Below, in pieces: positions 63,584-64,000 of a stretch of 64,000 bases of DNA; within the stretch, counting starts at the first letter, position 1; each line of letters opens with the position of its first letter. The stretch covers positions 1,116,001 through 1,180,000 of the forward strand of contig NZ_CP127832.1 in assembly GCF_030389495.1 (NCBI RefSeq). Direction: 5' to 3'. The stretch is from Ligilactobacillus cholophilus (GTDB lineage Bacteria; Bacillota; Bacilli; Lactobacillales; Lactobacillaceae). The notes under the pieces were generated by a model, which made no database searches, was not told the origin of the DNA, and saw only the letters and a list, made by a program, of their open reading frames with translations. The position numbers were made by a program, and so were the translations under genes.

Positions 63584-64000
63584 TTATTCTTGATTATTTG
63601 TATTAGTTTGATTATTTCCAGTTCCGCCAGTTGCATCGCGTGTTTGTTTTTGTTGTGTTTGCGATGTTTGGTTAGTCTGTTCATTAGTTTGATTATTTGT
63701 ATCCGTATTATTATCTGTATTTGTATCTGTATTATTATTGTCTGCCTTTTGATCATTACCTGTTGTATTTGTCTTTTGACTAGTTTGGTTTTGATCATTA
63801 TTAGTTTGTTCTTGTTTATTCGTTACACTTTGATTATCTGCTTTAACCGAAGTTTGATCTGCTGGCTTACTTGGAACATCCTCTTGCTTACTTTCATCGT
63901 TAGGCATCGAATGCACAATACTTGATTTTAAGCTAATCGATTTCTTTGCTACACTTGATGAAACTACGCTTGATTTAGGCTTTCCCTCTGATGTATGCGT
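63584..64000 (-). CDS. Low-complexity C-terminal tail of a larger protein, cut by window edge
   Basis: 139 codons remain open to the window end in this frame, so the start lies to the right. The visible part begins with a Ser/Val/Lys-rich stretch (KSSVVSSSVAKKS) and then about 100 residues of Asn/Gln/Thr/Asp (TNTTGNDQKADNNN) with no fold. Such tails end several wall-synthesis or secreted proteins of lactobacilli, penicillin-binding proteins among them, but nothing here identifies the protein. Confidence 0.6.
   Translation of the reverse strand, partial: THTSEGKPKSSVVSSSVAKKSISLKSSIVHSMPNDESKQEDVPSKPADQTSVKADNQSVTNKQEQTNNDQNQTSQKTNTTGNDQKADNNNTDTNTDNNTDTNNQTNEQTNQTSQTQQKQTRDATGGTGNNQTNTNNQE

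Noticed and set aside
1-64000. tRNA or rRNA genes and complete insertion sequences
   Set aside because: No cloverleaf with a T-loop, no rRNA signature and no transposase motif were seen by eye; short or unusual ones could be missed without a covariance-model search.

Overview
The window is AT-rich, low-GC Gram-positive DNA. Its gene set points to a host-associated member of the Lactobacillaceae: an intracellular maltodextrin/maltose phosphorylase pathway, LPQTG-type sortase substrates, a bile salt hydrolase, a (broken) beta-glucuronidase, MntH with a stress protein, and a coaA-guaA neighbourhood. The genus cannot be fixed from sequence alone; Ligilactobacillus-like is a guess. No tRNA, rRNA, CRISPR array, intact IS element or integrase was seen.

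Region by region. 1-7.7 kb: a maltose/maltodextrin locus on the minus strand (maltose phosphorylase, maltose epimerase, transporter, neopullulanase, a second transporter killed by one nonsense codon, and a LacI-type regulator). Two promoters there share one layout, with a LacI-type operator over the -35 and a second one downstream. 7.9-15.4 kb: macrodomain protein, lipoprotein, YfhO-type membrane protein, secreted GH20 hexosaminidase, and a frameshifted GH2 beta-glucuronidase, with a candidate small RNA at 12.45 kb. 15.5-22.7 kb: a lone zeta-toxin-like kinase, a three-gene ABC-2 exporter (ATPase frameshifted) running into folB-folK-folE-folC, and convergent folP. 22.7-26.6 kb: OxlT-like MFS carrier, a 120-bp nested inverted repeat, an FMN riboswitch controlling ribU, solitary ribB, and a lipoprotein. 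26.7-32.5 kb: a large serine-rich LPQTG adhesin, a second candidate small RNA or attenuator, MarR with an MFS drug exporter, and bile salt hydrolase. 32.6-40.2 kb: usp-mntH, three amino acid permeases (one with an eight-codon leader peptide and an SD-masking hairpin), and a PAP2 phosphatase. 40.3-48.6 kb: an LPXTG protein, a glutamine amidotransferase, a frameshifted second YfhO, two near-identical tandem GT2 glycosyltransferases, and a cysteine-rich mucin-like secreted protein. 48.7-53.5 kb: a candidate remnant integrative element, bounded by a 34-bp direct repeat (2 mismatches) of the guaA 3' end; it carries an AAA ATPase of defence-like type and a PgrA-type surface protein. That surface gene has a G9 tract between its -35 and -10 and an in-frame stop. 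53.5-64 kb: housekeeping genes guaA, coaA, helD, dedA, a Kef-type antiporter, hflX and two unknowns.

Main points. (1) The surface protein gene at 50523-53219 has the classic layout of a slipped-strand phase-variable promoter and lies in a putative guaA-associated island. (2) Two promoter-hairpin-terminator units (12417-12526 and 29270-29444) look like small RNAs. (3) The permease at 37840 has a leader-peptide attenuator. (4) A glycosyltransferase pair sits beside a possible dedicated Cys/Thr-rich secreted substrate. (5) Five genes are broken by single-base events, three frameshifts and two nonsense codons. Two of the frameshifts fall in poly-A runs, so genome decay, phase variation and sequencing error all need to be separated.
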